64,000 nt of DNA from SZUA-22 sp963751695 (lineage in GTDB: Bacteria > Bacteroidota > Ignavibacteria > Ignavibacteriales > Melioribacteraceae): NCBI GenBank assembly GCA_963751695.1, contig CAVVVP010000003.1:620001-684000 (forward strand), given 5' to 3'. The notes under the pieces are model-generated. The model had not been told where the DNA came from. It searched no databases and worked only from the letters and a program-made list of their open reading frames with translations. The position numbers were made by a program, and so were the translations under genes. Shown in pieces: positions 45,475-55,940 of the stretch; the stretch's first letter is position 1, and every line of letters starts with the position of its first letter.

Positions 45475-47567
45475 AGATTTCTAATTTTTTTTATGTTCTC
45501 ATCAGCACCGAAGAGAACCAAAGTATCATCCTCAAAGAATTTATAATTGGGATCGGGAATTGTGATATTGTCATTCTCATCTTCAGAAAGGATTGAGGCT
45601 TTGTTTTTGATCATGAGTATTTCCAATCCATAAATATTTCTAAATTTCAAATCGATCATCGATTTCCCAATAAATGATCGAGGAACTATTTTTTCGATTA
45701 TTGAATAACCGTCAGCAACCTTTGAAATATTAGATTTATCTAATGTACGGATTTGAGTAGCAAAACTATCTTTCATATTTAACTTCATCGTAGCTTTGTT
45801 ATAAGCAGATATTGCATCTTGTCGTCTTATCGTTCCAACAATCTCACCTTCATTGTTGCAGACAGGAAATTGATGAATGGAACTATTTCCAAGTAATTTG
45901 AATACAGAATCAAGAAAGTCGTTTTCATTAACAATCTTAACCTTTGGAATTGCTATATCGCTTGCAACAAGCATTTTACTTAATATATTGTACTCTGTAA
46001 TTATAGATCTTATTTCGTTGTCAGTAATTACTCCGACAATTTTATTTTCAGTATTAGTTACGTAAACTATATTATGGGGTTTCTCAACCAGTTGGCTTAT
46101 TAGTGAAGGTATTGGCAAATAAGCTGGAACTGTGAAAATGTCTGGACTCATTACCTCTTTTACTAGTATAGTTCTTAAAATATTTGAATCTCTTCCAAAA
46201 GAGAATTGATATCCTTCTTCCTCAAGATGTTTAGCTTGAATGGAGCCTTTTAATCTCCACTGCACTATTGTGCTACTTATTACAACCGCCAGCATTAGTG
46301 GGAGAATAAAATGGTAATCCTTGGTCATTTCAAATATGATCAATATCGCTGAAATTGGAATTGAACTAATTCCTCCTAACATTGCACCCATTCCAACCAA
46401 AGCATAAGTAGTTGGATCAACAGACATTCCAAATAATGAATTCAGTGCAATTGCAAAAAGATAGCCAAATGAGGAACCCATAAAAAGTGAAGGGGCAAAC
46501 ACCCCCCCAAAACCTCCAGAACTCAATATCAATGGAACTAAAATAAATTTAAGAATAATCAAAATTCCAGCTAATTGCCAAGTTACAGAATTTGAGAGAA
46601 CTCTATTTATAGTGTCATATCCAATCCCAAAGATATCGACATAAAAGTAACCTAAAATTCCCACCAATAAACCGACGGCAGACATAAGCAGCCATCTTGG
46701 ATATTTTTTTAGAAGTCTATTCCTGAAGAGGGAGCTAACGTGCGCGGAGTATCTAATGAAAAGCAAGGAAAACACTCCTGCAGCTAAACCCAAAATAATA
46801 AATAAATAATAATCTTGGTATGGCCCAACAAAAGCAGAATCGAATTGAAAAGCTGGGGAATCTCCCAGAAATATTCGAGAAATTGCACTAGCTGTTACTG
46901 ATGCCAATATTAGGGCAGAAAAAGTTGCTGTATGAAAATCATTTAGTAAAATCACTTCAAGTGCAAAGAAGATACCTCCAAGTGGAGTATTAAACACAGC
47001 AGAAATTGCAGCACCCGCTCCAGCGGCAGTGAACATTCGTTTTCGCTGATCCGATAATCCAAATAATTGCCCTAGCTTACTTGCTATTCCGCCACCGATC
47101 TGTGCTGCAGGGCCTTCTGGTCCGACTGTTCCACCAGAACCTATGCATATAGCTGGAGCAATGGAGTGAAAAATTGTTGTTCTAAATGGAATATACCCGC
47201 CTCTAGTTGCAACTGATTTAATAACATCAATTACGCCTTTTCGCTTGGCAGTTTCCGGAAAAAAGCGGATCATTAAATATTGGATAAACATACCAATTAG
47301 CGGAATGAGAATAATGACCGAAGCACTAATAAATACTATTTTATTGAGCACTATCTCAAAGAATAAGTTATCAAAAAACTGGATAAGATGATGAAACAGA
47401 ACAGCAGCAAGGCCTACTGCAGCACCAGTGAGAATCGCTAGCACACTGAATACAGTATACTCTGGCATAGCAATTTTGTTGAATACATTTTGAAGCCAAA
47501 GCCGAGAGCTAGTCAATCCAACTCGGATTGATTTTCCTATCTCCCATATTTTTATATTCTTATTCAC
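45471..47567 (-). CDS. CLC-family chloride channel/exchanger with CBS and RCK-C domains
   Basis: 698 residues. The CLC core (about residues 35-440) has the selectivity motif GSGGTVGPEGP; the gating glutamate is Glu151, which points to a Cl-/H+ exchanger. A second motif GGFGGVFAPSLFMG and the ISAILIIFEMTKDY stretch fit too. Two CBS domains follow (about 465-590), then a TrkA-C/RCK-C domain (about 610-698) ending in FEDDTLVLFGADEN. The combination suggests gating by nucleotides through CBS or by a small ligand at RCK-C. Its stop is shared with valS; its start lies six bases after the amidohydrolase stop. Confidence 0.92.
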   Translation of the reverse strand: MNKNIKIWEIGKSIRVGLTSSRLWLQNVFNKIAMPEYTVFSVLAILTGAAVGLAAVLFHHLIQFFDNLFFEIVLNKIVFISASVIILIPLIGMFIQYLMIRFFPETAKRKGVIDVIKSVATRGGYIPFRTTIFHSIAPAICIGSGGTVGPEGPAAQIGGGIASKLGQLFGLSDQRKRMFTAAGAGAAISAVFNTPLGGIFFALEVILLNDFHTATFSALILASVTASAISRIFLGDSPAFQFDSAFVGPYQDYYLFIILGLAAGVFSLLFIRYSAHVSSLFRNRLLKKYPRWLLMSAVGLLVGILGYFYVDIFGIGYDTINRVLSNSVTWQLAGILIILKFILVPLILSSGGFGGVFAPSLFMGSSFGYLFAIALNSLFGMSVDPTTYALVGMGAMLGGISSIPISAILIIFEMTKDYHFILPLMLAVVISSTIVQWRLKGSIQAKHLEEEGYQFSFGRDSNILRTILVKEVMSPDIFTVPAYLPIPSLISQLVEKPHNIVYVTNTENKIVGVITDNEIRSIITEYNILSKMLVASDIAIPKVKIVNENDFLDSVFKLLGNSSIHQFPVCNNEGEIVGTIRRQDAISAYNKATMKLNMKDSFATQIRTLDKSNISKVADGYSIIEKIVPRSFIGKSMIDLKFRNIYGLEILMIKNKASILSEDENDNITIPDPNYKFFEDDTLVLFGADENIKKIRNL

Positions 47568-47573
47568 CGATAG

Positions 47574-49287
47574 TTATTTTTGGTAGACTATTTTGCCACC
47601 AACCATTGTTATCAGAACGGAAGTATTTTTTATTTTCTCTTCACTCACATTTAGCAAATCGTTAGACAAAACAACTATATCTGCTTTTTTCCCTAATTCT
47701 AACGAACCCAATTTATCATCTTGGAAAGATGCATAGGCCCCATTAATTGTCAGAGACTTTAAAGCTTCCATTCTAGTCATGCTCTGTTCTGGGAAAAACT
47801 CTCTACCATCCAAGAGTTTTCGAGTTACAGTTGCATAAAAATTATCTATAGGATTAATAGATTCAACGGGTGCATCTGTTCCATTGCAAATTAGTACACC
47901 TGCATTAATCAATTTTCTCCAAACGTAAGAACCCGTCTTAGCTCTATAGCTTCCTAACCGTTTATTTACGTAAATTGCATCTGAAGTTGCATGAATACCC
48001 TGCATTGCAGCAATGATTCCAAGTTCTTTTAAATTTATCAACATCTCTGTCAGTAACATGCTGTGCATGCTCAACCCGCCAACGAAGATCGGATTTATCA
48101 GAACTCTGTTTAATGATAGATTCATAAATTTTTAGAATTTCTCTATTGCCTTTATCTCCAATTGCATGTGCACACATTTGAAATCCATTTTCAATGGCTA
48201 ACCTTGCTGTTTTTCTAAGGCTGCTCAAAGGGGTAACATTTATTCCAGTGTGTCCAGGAAGGTCGTCATATTCATCAAGCATCCAAGCAGTTCTAGATCC
48301 AAGAGCTCCATCAATAAAAACTTTTATTGAACGAACATTTAAAAAATCTTTTCCATATCCTATAATTTTATAGTTGCCCAAATTCTTTTCAAGTTTTTCG
48401 TTGCTTTCCCCGATCATAACGTTTAGTCTAACATCTAAACTACCAGAATCTGCTATCTCTTTATAGACGTCAATTGTTTCGAAAGACGCGCCAGCATCAT
48501 GGAAAGAAGTAATGCCATTTTTAATACATAGATCAACAGCAAGATTAATTTTTTGTTTAGCTAACGATTTTTTCTCTATTTGTGATTTACTCGCTATGTA
48601 CTCATTATATTTTTGATAGATTATGTCTGAAGCATTCTCTTCAAAAACTCCTATTGCATTTTTTAAACTATCACGTACTATTCTTCCCCCTGCTGGATCG
48701 GAAGTTGAGGTATCAATACCAGCAATTTCCATCGCTTTGTGATTTACGAAAATAGCGTGTCCGCTTGCATGAGTCAGTAATACGGGATTAAAAGCAACTG
48801 CTTGACTAAGAATTGTATGAATAGGATATCCTTCAATATTTGGATTTGGCAATGGATCCCATTTTTCTTGATGCCATCCCCGTCCAATAATCCACTCTCC
48901 CGGTTGAACTTTCTCTGATGCTGCAGCAACTTGAGCAATTATTTCATCCCAGTTTGATGCCAAAGAAAGATCCAATATCATCATTGAATTTCCAAGACCC
49001 ATAAAATGAGCATGGCTTTCAATAAATCCTGGCATAACGAATTTGCCATCTAAATCAATAACTTCAGTATTCTCTCCGACAAGTTTTTTAACTTCTGCAT
49101 TACTGCCTACAAATTGTATTGTATCTCCCTTTACAGCCAGAGCTTCAGCATTGGGTTGATCATCATTTATTGTAGTGATCTTTGCATTGAAGAATACTAG
49201 ATCAGCATGTTTAGATTGAGGATCATCGCACGATGAGAAAAGAAATAGTAATAAGGATAAATGGAATACAGCTTTTAGCAACGCCAT
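47574..49287 (-). pseudogene. YtcJ-like amidohydrolase lipoprotein, interrupted by a +1 frameshift
   Basis: The gene reads from 49287 (lipobox LFSSC) with the amidohydrolase features DLVFFNAKITTI, PGFIESHAHFMGLG, RSIKVFIDGALGSRTA and RWRVEHAQH. In the run AAAA at 48027-48030 (TTTT on the plus strand), one base too many shifts the frame: the original protein would continue FKELGIIAAMQ, but instead the frame ends at 47962. The second part, in the other frame to 47574, is intact, with GTDAPVESINP, GAYASFQDDKLGSLELGKKADIVVL. It is a real mutation or a homopolymer error in the assembly. Six bases separate its end from the CLC start. Confidence 0.85.
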
Positions 49288-49431
49288 TATTTTTTCTGAT
49301 GATTATTCTTATAAATTAAAGGATGCAATTTACCGACTTTTGAAGCCAATATAAAAAAGAAGAGGCATAGTTCGTTTTAATCTAGAAAGAAGAAACAAAT
49401 AACTAAAAAATATTTTTGCATTAGTTTCTAT

Positions 49432-50331
49432 TTAGAAAACTATACTTACACCTATATTAATAGTTTCAAATGTGAGCGCTGGTTCATTTCCATTTGGATT
49501 AAATGGCCAGTTCATATTTTCTTGTCGTAGTAGATAATACCCATATAAATAACCGGCTTTCAAAGCAAAATTGACAATGGGTCCAAGAACTGGTGAATTT
49601 TCAACAATTTCATCAGTAAAACGGCTGAGAATATTATATCCAATTTGTGAAACTAGAAAACTACCGCCCCAATACCAGAATAGATGTCTTCTATAAACAA
49701 CACTAGTTTCATAATACGGGTTAAGTTGAATTGAAGAGCCCAATTCTAGTTTAATACCATAACTTGATTTATCACCAAATCTAAATGCATCTTGATAATC
49801 TTTTAAAACATCATAGTTGTTTGATGGTTCTCCACCAGAAGCAGGCATTAGGGAATCACTAATCTCATTTAATTTTGTCCAAACAAAGTCTTGAGATACA
49901 TAAGGGGTTACAGATAAAAAAGAGCCACCATAACCTATACCATCTCTTGAGCCAAATCCCCATCTGTAAACTGTAGTGTTAATTTGTCCTACTGACTCTT
50001 TATAATTTTGAAGGGAGGTTCCCATATAAGATCCAAAGGCATATCTTTCATTTAGATCTAGCAAAATTCCTTTATAGATTTTTCGCTCACTTTTACCAAG
50101 CTTTAAATCCCAATTTCCAACAGCAGCAAAATCTGTTGTAACATTTGTGTGACCAGGATATCCAATGCCATAATTTAATTCAATCATTGGTCTCGACGAG
50201 TAAACAAAGTCTAAAATAGCTTCATCAAGCATGTCTTCGTAATAGTTGTTTTCTTTCTTATTCTGAGAATAGATAGAAACAGAAAAAATTATAAGGATTA
50301 GAAGTGTAAATGAGGTTAATCTTTTAAACAT
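49432..50331 (-). CDS. Exported protein of unknown function, probable outer-membrane barrel
   Basis: 299 residues with a signal peptide (ending SIYSQ). After a short helical part come many beta strands (RPMIELNYGIGYPG, YKGILLDLNERYAFGSY, YGIKLELGSSIQLNPYYETSVVYRRHLFWYWGG) and a terminal strand ending in aromatic/valine residues (INIGVSIVF). This suggests an outer-membrane barrel, but I recognise no family. It precedes the response regulator gene on the opposite side of a 23-base gap. Confidence 0.7.
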   Translation of the reverse strand: MFKRLTSFTLLILIIFSVSIYSQNKKENNYYEDMLDEAILDFVYSSRPMIELNYGIGYPGHTNVTTDFAAVGNWDLKLGKSERKIYKGILLDLNERYAFGSYMGTSLQNYKESVGQINTTVYRWGFGSRDGIGYGGSFLSVTPYVSQDFVWTKLNEISDSLMPASGGEPSNNYDVLKDYQDAFRFGDKSSYGIKLELGSSIQLNPYYETSVVYRRHLFWYWGGSFLVSQIGYNILSRFTDEIVENSPVLGPIVNFALKAGYLYGYYLLRQENMNWPFNPNGNEPALTFETINIGVSIVF

Positions 50332-50354
50332 TGTTCCCCCGAACTATTAGTGGG

Positions 50355-50750
50355 TTATTCTTCTTCTTTGTTTTTCAAAATTTTAATTAATGTACTTAGA
50401 AGGATATCATTTTGTACAGGTTTTGTAAGAAATGCATCTACACCAGCTTTGTATGCGTTTTCTTTATCCTTGTGAAATGCATGAGCAGTTAAAACTACGA
50501 CTGGAATATCTTTGTATTGGTCGTCTGATTTTATTTCCGCTGTTAGTTCTAAGCCATTTTTTGTGCCGCGTAAGGAAATATCCATAAGGATAATGTCAAT
50601 TTTGTGGTCCTCTAAGATTGCGTAGAAAGTTTCAGAGGAATCACAAACGTCAACATTGAATTCTCGTCTTAAAAATAACTGGAGAAATTTCTGACTATCA
50701 TAATCATCTTCTACAACCAGCAATGTTGGCTTTTTGGCTTTTTCATCCAT
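50355..50750 (-). CDS. Single-domain response regulator (CheY-like)
   Basis: 131 residues, one receiver domain only. The acidic pocket is EDD (14-16), phosphorylated Asp57 (ILMDISL), Thr88 (VVLTAHA) and Lys110 (FLTKP). It has no DNA-binding or enzymatic output, so it must act by protein contact. A cognate kinase is not adjacent; the PAS sensor at the left window edge is far away. Confidence 0.92.
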   Translation of the reverse strand: MDEKAKKPTLLVVEDDYDSQKFLQLFLRREFNVDVCDSSETFYAILEDHKIDIILMDISLRGTKNGLELTAEIKSDDQYKDIPVVVLTAHAFHKDKENAYKAGVDAFLTKPVQNDILLSTLIKILKNKEEE

Positions 50751-50838
50751 TCTGAGGTCTCTTTTGTTACTGTTTTACATCTATCATACTAAAATCATGA
50801 AAAATATATAAAATTGCTAATATTTTATTAGTAAGCTA

Positions 50839-51531
50839 CTAATAAAATAAAGAGATCTTTTCAAATTCTTTTCTCTTAATATTTGGGATTTCTGTTTGTT
50901 GATGAGGTAATCCTGCAACAACAATTAAGAATGGTTTTTCGTTTTCTGGTCGTTCAAGTATCTTATTTAGAAAATTCATCGGGCTTGGTGTATGAGTCAG
51001 TGTTGCTACTCCAGAATTATGAAGTGCTGCAATGAGCATTCCAGTCGCAATACCAACAGATTCTTTTGTGTAATAATGTTTAATCATGTTTTTTTCTAAG
51101 TCATAGTCAAATTTTCTCTCGAAAATGACAATTAAATATGGAGCCTGTTCCAAAAAGGGTTTATCTTCATTTGTTTCAAACTGTTCAAGTACTTTTAACC
51201 ACTCCTTTGATGCTCGTTGCGAATAAAATTCTTTCTCTTCCTTTTCTGCTTTTAATCGAATTGTACTTTTAATTTTTGGATTTTTAACGATTGCAAAAAA
51301 CCAAGGCTGCATATTTGCCCCACTTGGCGCAGTACCAGCAGTTTTAATAGCATTTATAATTATATCTTCAGGAATTTGTCGCTCCGAAAAAGTTCTTATA
51401 GTTCTTCTCTTGCTCATCAGTTCCAGAAATTTTTTTGATCGAACAACCATCTCAACCTCAGTATATTCTGGAAATTCTTTAAGAGGAATAAATTTTGAAT
51501 TTATTGAATCCTTTACTTTACTATTCTTCAT
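50839..51531 (-). CDS. Nitroreductase-family FMN oxidoreductase
   Basis: 230 residues. The family pattern includes KRRTIRTFSERQIPEDI (FMN phosphate contact), TAGTAPSGANMQPWFFAIV, ESVGIATGMLIAALHNSGVATLTHTPSPM and a C-terminal LIVVAGLP. It uses NAD(P)H and FMN to reduce a nitro, quinone or halogenated substrate; the sequence recalls the iodotyrosine-deiodinase/BluB-like branch, but this is not certain. It overlaps the upstream permease gene by 11 bases, so the two are coupled. Confidence 0.88.
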   Translation of the reverse strand: MKNSKVKDSINSKFIPLKEFPEYTEVEMVVRSKKFLELMSKRRTIRTFSERQIPEDIIINAIKTAGTAPSGANMQPWFFAIVKNPKIKSTIRLKAEKEEKEFYSQRASKEWLKVLEQFETNEDKPFLEQAPYLIVIFERKFDYDLEKNMIKHYYTKESVGIATGMLIAALHNSGVATLTHTPSPMNFLNKILERPENEKPFLIVVAGLPHQQTEIPNIKRKEFEKISLFY

Positions 51532-53602
51532 AAAGCCTTCTAAGTTCTTTCATACTTTTTGGATCGCCGATTACAGTAATTCTATCACCTTCTAGAATTT
51601 TTGTGCTTCCTTTTGGAACAATGATTTCCCCACCTCTTTGAAGTAACGTTACTAAACAGCCAGAAGGCAAACTTATATCTTTTAACAATTGATTAACAAA
51701 TAATTCCGTTTTCTTTCCATGAAATATATGTAAAGCCTGAAAATTATCATCGTGGATCAGGGCTTCCTTTAATTCTTGTTCATCTTTGGCTTCCAACCAT
51801 TCTTTCATAAATGATTCGTCATCAACTCTTCCGGCAATTTGAGCGAGTATTCTCAAATGCTGAGTTGGGTCTTTTTCTGGACTAATGAGAAAGAAAATTG
51901 CAGTAACTTTCTCTACATCTTCTTCTTGATGAGTTAGGGGATTGAAGATTGGAATTTCAATTCCAGATTTTGAGCGAATAAGAACAAGCATTGAGTGCTC
52001 GATTCCATTACATCTGAAATGGGGAAGAGCTACACCATGCATAACAGGTGTAGCACCAACGCGTGTTCCTTCCATAATTCTTTTAATAATTTCCCCACTT
52101 GAAAGAGGTATTTCTGTTGATAGAAGATTTGCGGTTAAATTTACCGCCTCTGAAAAAGTGACTTTTTGAGTTAAATCAAAAACTTTACTTTTACTGACGA
52201 TTTCATCAAAAGGATCTCCTTTACGCAATCCTTTTTCTTTTAAAATACCTCTTAATTCGGCATCGAGTCCAGCGTGTCTTGATTTACCCCACCTTTCAAA
52301 TACATGGTAAATTGCACCATTCCTGTTCACTCTATTCCTAGCATAAAAATAATACCAAGCTCCACCAAGAAATATTAATCCAATTGTAAAAAGAATAGAT
52401 AAAACACCCATCTGAAAAATCAAATATATTGAAGTAATAATTCCAAATATTTGCATCCATGGATAAAGTGGCGATTTATAACCAGGGTCATAGGAATCTA
52501 TTTTACTTTCTCTCATAACGATTACAGAAAGAGACATAAAAGCAAAAACTAAGAGCTGAAAAGTACTAGCAAGTTTAGCAATTTTTGTTGGATCAAAAAC
52601 TAATAGAACAATTAGAATTATTATAACTGTAAAGAGCAATGACTTAGTGGGAGTGTTACTTTTATTCAATTTGCGAAAAGATGAAGGAATTATATGGTCT
52701 CGACTCATTGCGAGGGGATATCTAGAAGCACTCATTATTCCAGCATTTGCAACAGAGATAAATGCTGTAATAGCTGCAATTGAAATTATTATTACACCAA
52801 TGGTTCCATATGTCAATTCTTCAACTGTGGCAACCGCTGTGAGGTTTCCGCTAAGGACATCCATCGGAACAACGCCAACTATAATCATGGTACCAAGAAT
52901 ATAGATTAAAAATGCTGTTCCTAATGATAAAAAGATTCCAAGAGGTATATTCCTTTCTGGGTTTTTGATTTCTTCTGAAATGGATGCAACCTTCGTAACT
53001 CCAACGTAACTTATAAATACTAGCCCGGTGGTTGACATTAACTCAACAAATTCGAAGTCAAAAATATCTCTATAGTTTTCAGTATTAATAAAAGTAGCTG
53101 AACTAATTATAAAACCCATAATTATAACTAATAGAATTGAAACTAAAACAACTTGTAAGCCACTACTCTTTTTTGCGCCAAAGAAATTAATTATTCCCAA
53201 AATAATTGCAATAATTAAAGCAAGAACCGTAATATTATAATTTGTAATAAACAGACTTAAATAAGCTCCGATACCAACAAGAGCAAACGAAACCTTAAGA
53301 ATTAAAACCAACCAAACACCTATACCGCCAATTGTTCCAATTCCAGGACCCAATGATCTATCTAAAAAATAATATACTCCACCAGCTCTTGGCATCGCAG
53401 TTGCCAATTCAATTTTACTCATAACTGATGGAATTAGTAAGAAGGCAGAAAGTAAATATGCAAGTATAAATGTACTACCAATTTCAGCTGCTGCTAATCC
53501 AGGAATCAGAAAAAATCCACCGCTTATTGTTGAACCAGTTGCAATTACGTAGACATCAAGAAGATTCAGGTCTTTTTTAAATTTTTGTTTTACTTCGGGC
53601 AT
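51521..53602 (-). CDS. APC-family amino-acid permease fused to EIIA and RCK-C domains
   Basis: 693 residues. Residues 1-430 form an APC permease with 12 membrane segments (TGSTISGGFFLIPG near the start; SNAGIMSASRYPLAMSRDHIIP-type middle segment). Residues about 465-600 are a PTS EIIA-2 domain with the phosphorylatable His528 (GVALPHF). The last 85 residues form a TrkA-C/RCK-C domain (PSGCLVTLLQRGG, EGDRITVIGDP). The fusion implies control by PTS-type phosphate and by a ligand at RCK-C, as in c-di-AMP-binding RCK-C domains, which is an inference. It overlaps the nitroreductase gene and follows the S46 peptidase gene by three bases. Confidence 0.9.
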   Translation of the reverse strand: MPEVKQKFKKDLNLLDVYVIATGSTISGGFFLIPGLAAAEIGSTFILAYLLSAFLLIPSVMSKIELATAMPRAGGVYYFLDRSLGPGIGTIGGIGVWLVLILKVSFALVGIGAYLSLFITNYNITVLALIIAIILGIINFFGAKKSSGLQVVLVSILLVIIMGFIISSATFINTENYRDIFDFEFVELMSTTGLVFISYVGVTKVASISEEIKNPERNIPLGIFLSLGTAFLIYILGTMIIVGVVPMDVLSGNLTAVATVEELTYGTIGVIIISIAAITAFISVANAGIMSASRYPLAMSRDHIIPSSFRKLNKSNTPTKSLLFTVIIILIVLLVFDPTKIAKLASTFQLLVFAFMSLSVIVMRESKIDSYDPGYKSPLYPWMQIFGIITSIYLIFQMGVLSILFTIGLIFLGGAWYYFYARNRVNRNGAIYHVFERWGKSRHAGLDAELRGILKEKGLRKGDPFDEIVSKSKVFDLTQKVTFSEAVNLTANLLSTEIPLSSGEIIKRIMEGTRVGATPVMHGVALPHFRCNGIEHSMLVLIRSKSGIEIPIFNPLTHQEEDVEKVTAIFFLISPEKDPTQHLRILAQIAGRVDDESFMKEWLEAKDEQELKEALIHDDNFQALHIFHGKKTELFVNQLLKDISLPSGCLVTLLQRGGEIIVPKGSTKILEGDRITVIGDPKSMKELRRLYEE

Positions 53603-53605
53603 ATT

Positions 53606-55792
53606 TTAATATAATACTTTTTCAGTATTACTTCCAACGCCCATTTCTTCTAAAAGAAATTCAGCGCCACCGAGTTTTTGGGTTATCCAGAGAATATAAC
53701 GAATGTCAACTCCAATTGAACGACTGTAATCTTTATTCCATGCAAAATCATTAATCGTAGCTTCAAATGCTCTGTCAAAATTTACACCAACAAGCCGTCC
53801 ATTTGCATCAAGTATTGGGCTTCCAGAATTTCCACCAGTTGTATCCATGTTATAAAGTAAACCAACAGGAATTGAGTTTAGTTCTTTGTTATAAAATTGT
53901 CCAAAATCTTTCGTATCAAAGAGCTCTTTCAACTCTCGAGGAATTTCATAGTCACCACCCAAGTAGCTTTTTTCTATTACACCATCCAAAGTTGTGATTG
54001 GAGATGAATAGAGCGCATCTCTTGGAGAATATCCTTTAATATAGCCATAAGTTAGTCTTAGTGTACTATTTGCGTCTGGAATGAAATCGGTGTTTTTCCA
54101 TTGTTTCTTAATCTCATTATATTGCGGAAGCAACTTGCTAAGAGCTCCATTGATCCTATTCGTTTCGCTATCCAGGTTTTCATCCTGTTTCTTTAATTCG
54201 ATCGAAAACTGTATGAGCGGATTGTTTTCCTTTTTTAGTTCAGAAAATGAAAGCCTTAACAGTTTTTCAAAATTTTCTTTTTGAGTTATTGGAAGTGCAA
54301 ATAATTTGTTACTAACGAAATCGATTATTTCCTGTTTATTTGAATTCTGGTTAAACTGGTTGTCTATTGCTTGAATTCTTGAGGATTCGGAGAATTTAAG
54401 AGCATCGCAAATCATTTTTACAATCAGCTTACTCTCGATTTCATCCATTGAAATTTCAAATATTTTATCAAGTTTGGCTATAGATTTTTCAATATTCTCA
54501 TCTTTATAAGCTTTCTTTCTCTCAGAATCCTCTTTCTCCCTTTCTTCTGCATATTCTATTAAAAAATTTGTGAGTTTTATATGGTCTGAAAGTCTGTAGA
54601 GTCTTGAAAACCAAATATATGATTCAGCAATATCAAATTTAGATGAATATATATTATCTATTTCACTCAAAAGATCGCCATATTCTTTTCTTAACTTGTC
54701 ATCACTATTTATAAACTCAGACAACTCCCTTTCTTCTGCCTTGAATCTTTCTAATAACTCTGTTTTTTTGATTCCTTGGAGTTTTCCCTTATAATTTTTC
54801 ATTGTGTTGGAAAGTCTTTTTATATGTGAAGAATATGCAAGACTCATTTCTTCATTTTCCTTAATTTCAGACTCAATTAAATTTATTGTCCATTCGTAAA
54901 GTGAAGAAATATAGGGAAGCTGATAATCATACTGATATTTAAGAAATTGCCATGGTTGATTGCGATACGTTCTTCCTGGATATCCAAGGATAAATGCAAA
55001 ATCTCCTTCTTGCACTCCTTTGGGATTTACTTCAAGAAATTTCTTTGACTTGAAAGGTACATTATCTTCTCTGTACTCTGCAGAACTTCCATCAGGGGCA
55101 ACATACGCCCGCATGAATGTAAAATCTCCAGTGTGTCTAGGCCAGATCCAGTTATCATTTTCTCCCCCGAATTCTCCAATTGATCTTGGAGGAACATAAA
55201 CCAATCGAACATCTTCAATTATCCTATACTTGAATAGTATATAGGACTGACCAATAAACATTTCAGAAACCTTAGCCTCAATTGAATTCTTTTCGTCAGA
55301 TGCGTCTTCTCCAATTTCTCTCATTTTTTCCGCAATAGTATTTGATCTTTCTTCTAAATCTTCTATATCTTTTACAGAATCAAGAATAATTGAAGAAACA
55401 TCTTCGTAAGATTCAGTTATTCTTACGGTATATCCTTTAGCATGAATCTCTTTCTCTCTTGACTCTGCAATAAAACCATTTTCGAGATAGTTGTAAGTAG
55501 TAGTAGATGCCGAGTTAACTGCACCATACGCACAATGGTGATTCGTTATTATCAACCCCTCAGATGACACAAATGATCCGGTACATCCGTTAACCTTTAC
55601 TAATGCATCGATCAAACTTATTCCATCAGGATTGTAGATTTCTTCTTGGTTAATAAGTAGACCGGCTTTTTTCAAATCAAGTTTTTTTATCTCGCTAAGA
55701 GGATATTGGCCTTCCTCAGCAAATATAGAAACATTAATTAAAGTAATTGATAACAACAAAAATGCGGTACTAAGTTTTCCTTTTCTATACAT
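53606..55792 (-). CDS. S46-family dipeptidyl-peptidase, DPP11-like
   Basis: 728 residues with a signal peptide (cleavage near FAEE). The serine-peptidase triad is His86 (TNHHCAYG), Asp213 (ENDNWIWPRHTGDF) and Ser656 (GGNSGSP). Family S46 removes dipeptides from N-termini of peptides in the periplasm. The residue that sets P1 preference, Gly in DPP7 and Arg in DPP11, is Arg674 here (NFDRAFEA), so preference for Asp/Glu is expected. Its gene precedes the APC-EIIA permease by three bases, suggesting that released dipeptides or amino acids are taken up by that transporter. Confidence 0.93.
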   Translation of the reverse strand: MYRKGKLSTAFLLLSITLINVSIFAEEGQYPLSEIKKLDLKKAGLLINQEEIYNPDGISLIDALVKVNGCTGSFVSSEGLIITNHHCAYGAVNSASTTTYNYLENGFIAESREKEIHAKGYTVRITESYEDVSSIILDSVKDIEDLEERSNTIAEKMREIGEDASDEKNSIEAKVSEMFIGQSYILFKYRIIEDVRLVYVPPRSIGEFGGENDNWIWPRHTGDFTFMRAYVAPDGSSAEYREDNVPFKSKKFLEVNPKGVQEGDFAFILGYPGRTYRNQPWQFLKYQYDYQLPYISSLYEWTINLIESEIKENEEMSLAYSSHIKRLSNTMKNYKGKLQGIKKTELLERFKAEERELSEFINSDDKLRKEYGDLLSEIDNIYSSKFDIAESYIWFSRLYRLSDHIKLTNFLIEYAEEREKEDSERKKAYKDENIEKSIAKLDKIFEISMDEIESKLIVKMICDALKFSESSRIQAIDNQFNQNSNKQEIIDFVSNKLFALPITQKENFEKLLRLSFSELKKENNPLIQFSIELKKQDENLDSETNRINGALSKLLPQYNEIKKQWKNTDFIPDANSTLRLTYGYIKGYSPRDALYSSPITTLDGVIEKSYLGGDYEIPRELKELFDTKDFGQFYNKELNSIPVGLLYNMDTTGGNSGSPILDANGRLVGVNFDRAFEATINDFAWNKDYSRSIGVDIRYILWITQKLGGAEFLLEEMGVGSNTEKVLY

Positions 55793-55871
55793 TGGTTTAC
55801 CTTAATGAAAAATTAATATAAATGAGCTTTATTATCATTTGCAATTTAATAAATGTTCTGATTTTTGATGG

Positions 55872-55911
55872 GTAAAAGAAAAGGCTTATTCAATTTATTT
55901 GAACAAGCCTT
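55872..55911 (-). terminator. Rho-independent terminator after the frameshifted lipoprotein gene
   Basis: On the minus strand, AAGGCTTGTTCAA and TTGAATAAGCCTT form a long stem with one mismatch around ATAAA, followed by TTCTTTT. It separates the lipoprotein gene from the S46 peptidase gene. Confidence 0.85.
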
Positions 55912-55940
55912 AGATTAAAAAGTATGCTTTGATTAGTATA

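Noticed and set aside
47962..48125. Two overlapping amidohydrolase-like genes as separate proteins
   Set aside because: The second would start in mid-domain without signal or ribosome site; one base removed from AAAA at 48027-48030 joins them into a single standard gene.
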